Shown here one piece after another: positions 5,328 through 5,745 of a stretch of DNA of 5,745 bases; within the stretch, counting starts at the first letter, position 1; each line of letters starts with the position of its first letter. The stretch lies in the NCBI GenBank assembly GCA_017448375.1, contig JAFSLR010000252.1:1-5745 (forward strand), given 5' to 3'. The position numbers and the translations under genes were made by a program. Below the pieces are notes generated by a model. That model was not told the origin of the DNA, ran no database searches, and saw only the letters and a list, made by a program, of their open reading frames with translations. The stretch is from Synergistaceae bacterium (GTDB taxonomy: Bacteria > Synergistota > Synergistia > Synergistales > Aminobacteriaceae).

Positions 5328-5604
5328 ATACTGCCACTTTTGAATATAAATCTGTATCAGCTTTCACTAATGCTGTGATTTGTCCGGCTTCCAATTTAAT
5401 ATCTTCGATTCTTACGGGTTGGGGAACTTCTAATCCGCGTGTCTCAGCGTCAAGAAGCATAAGGTTCAATACATCTTCGGCATTGTCGAGAGCTTCGCGC
5501 AAAGTTTCGCCGTCCGTAAAACAATTACTCATGCCGGGAAAATCAACGTAATATATTTTATCCTTGAAATCATAGCTTATTACTGCCGGATACTCGTATT
5601 TCAT
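5326..5604 (-). CDS. hicB: HicB-type antitoxin, short form
   Basis: HicB proteins neutralise the HicA mRNA-cleaving toxin by masking it. This 92-residue protein starts MKYEYPAVISYD and shows the HicB partial RNase H-like core: alternating strands at 1-25 with YYVDFPGMSNCFTDGETLREAL (split 18-29 and 30-39) followed by the helix to about residue 55. After GLEVPQPV the chain ends at ALVKADTDLYSKVAV, just where many HicB proteins continue into a ribbon-helix-helix or helix-turn-helix DNA-binding domain, so that domain is missing. The start at 5604 is chosen over an in-frame ATG 24 codons earlier because the family begins at MKY and the earlier codons overlap hicA. Its ATG overlaps the hicA stop by one base (TAATG), with a modest AGGG site at 5613-5616. 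Confidence 0.92.
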   Translation of the reverse strand: MKYEYPAVISYDFKDKIYYVDFPGMSNCFTDGETLREALDNAEDVLNLMLLDAETRGLEVPQPVRIEDIKLEAGQITALVKADTDLYSKVAV

Positions 5605-5745
5605 TATTTTATCCCTGCTTCCCTGAAAATTTTTCTCAGCGTCCCCGGCGGAATGTCCTTCCCTGAATGCCTCCAAACAGGAAAATCACGTCCCGTAATA
5701 TCAGAATGCCACACTTCATGATTAGTACCCTCGCGAACAAAATAG
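5604..5745 (-). CDS. hicA: HicA-type mRNA interferase toxin (5' end outside the window)
   Basis: HicA toxins are small double-stranded-RNA-binding-fold proteins that cleave mRNA and halt growth. Translating the - strand from the window edge gives 46 residues, beginning YFVREGTNHEVWHSD and ending GTLRKIFREAGIK before TAA (5604-5606). Diagnostic features are the GTNHEVW strand with the conserved, probably catalytic, histidine, the FPVWRHSGKDIPPGTL segment (tolerated variant of VPRHxGKxIxxGTL) and the C-terminal LRKIFREAGI helix. Full-length HicA has about 60 residues, so roughly 14 N-terminal residues lie beyond the end of the window. The stop overlaps the hicB start in the four-base-frame pattern TAATG, so the pair is translationally coupled, in the usual toxin-first order. 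Confidence 0.9.
   Translation of the reverse strand, partial: YFVREGTNHEVWHSDITGRDFPVWRHSGKDIPPGTLRKIFREAGIK

Noticed and set aside
5602..5676. Upstream in-frame ATG giving a 116-residue HicB
   Set aside because: The extra 24 residues overlap hicA in another frame and do not belong to the HicB fold, which begins at MKYEYPAV.

Overview
The window is ordinary bacterial chromosome with a translation/transcription gene cluster on the + strand (about 1-3421), a convergent terminator zone (3391-3461), and a four-gene accessory operon on the - strand (5745 down to 3476). Base composition is moderate in GC, genes sit 13-60 bases apart, and most have purine-rich Shine-Dalgarno sites of the GGAGG type. 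The protein sequences suggest a deep-branching, probably anaerobic, bacterium. Synergistota or a Bacillota-like lineage is my low-confidence guess, made from the general look of the ribosomal proteins and the YdjI-type protein; nothing here fixes the taxon.

+ strand. After what is probably the last few codons of secE come nusG, rplK (L11), rplA (L1), rplJ (L10) and rplL (L7/L12). This is the classic order secE-nusG-rplKAJL. A structured leader of about 120 nt lies between rplA and rplJ. It matches the L10 leader type and ends in an intrinsic terminator whose 5' arm can pair instead with an upstream antiterminator strand, so rplJL is probably controlled by L10(L12)4-dependent attenuation. rplL is followed by its own intrinsic terminator. 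rpoB, the usual next gene, is absent: the next gene encodes a 125-residue single-pass membrane protein with a long coiled coil, of unknown function, followed by a second strong terminator. Its 3' untranslated region carries a CA-rich stretch and a sequence resembling the 3' end of 16S rRNA (anti-Shine-Dalgarno).

- strand. A hicA-hicB toxin-antitoxin pair (hicA cut by the window edge; hicB short and lacking a C-terminal DNA-binding domain) leads, with ribosome binding sites overlapping stop codons, into a YdjI-type SPFH/Band_7 protein with a C-terminal double zinc ribbon. Then comes a four-helix membrane protein with a long soluble helical tail, and a terminator. YdjI-type proteins are known in Bacillus from the membrane-stress (PspA-associated) ydjFGHI operon, so the last two genes are plausibly a membrane-surveillance or scaffold pair. 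Their tight linkage to a toxin-antitoxin module is the most unusual arrangement here.

The best candidates for a second look are the hicAB-SPFH-membrane operon with its truncated HicB, the break between rplL and rpoBC, the L10 leader attenuator, the changed NusG KOW loop, and the possible 3'UTR-derived anti-SD RNA.
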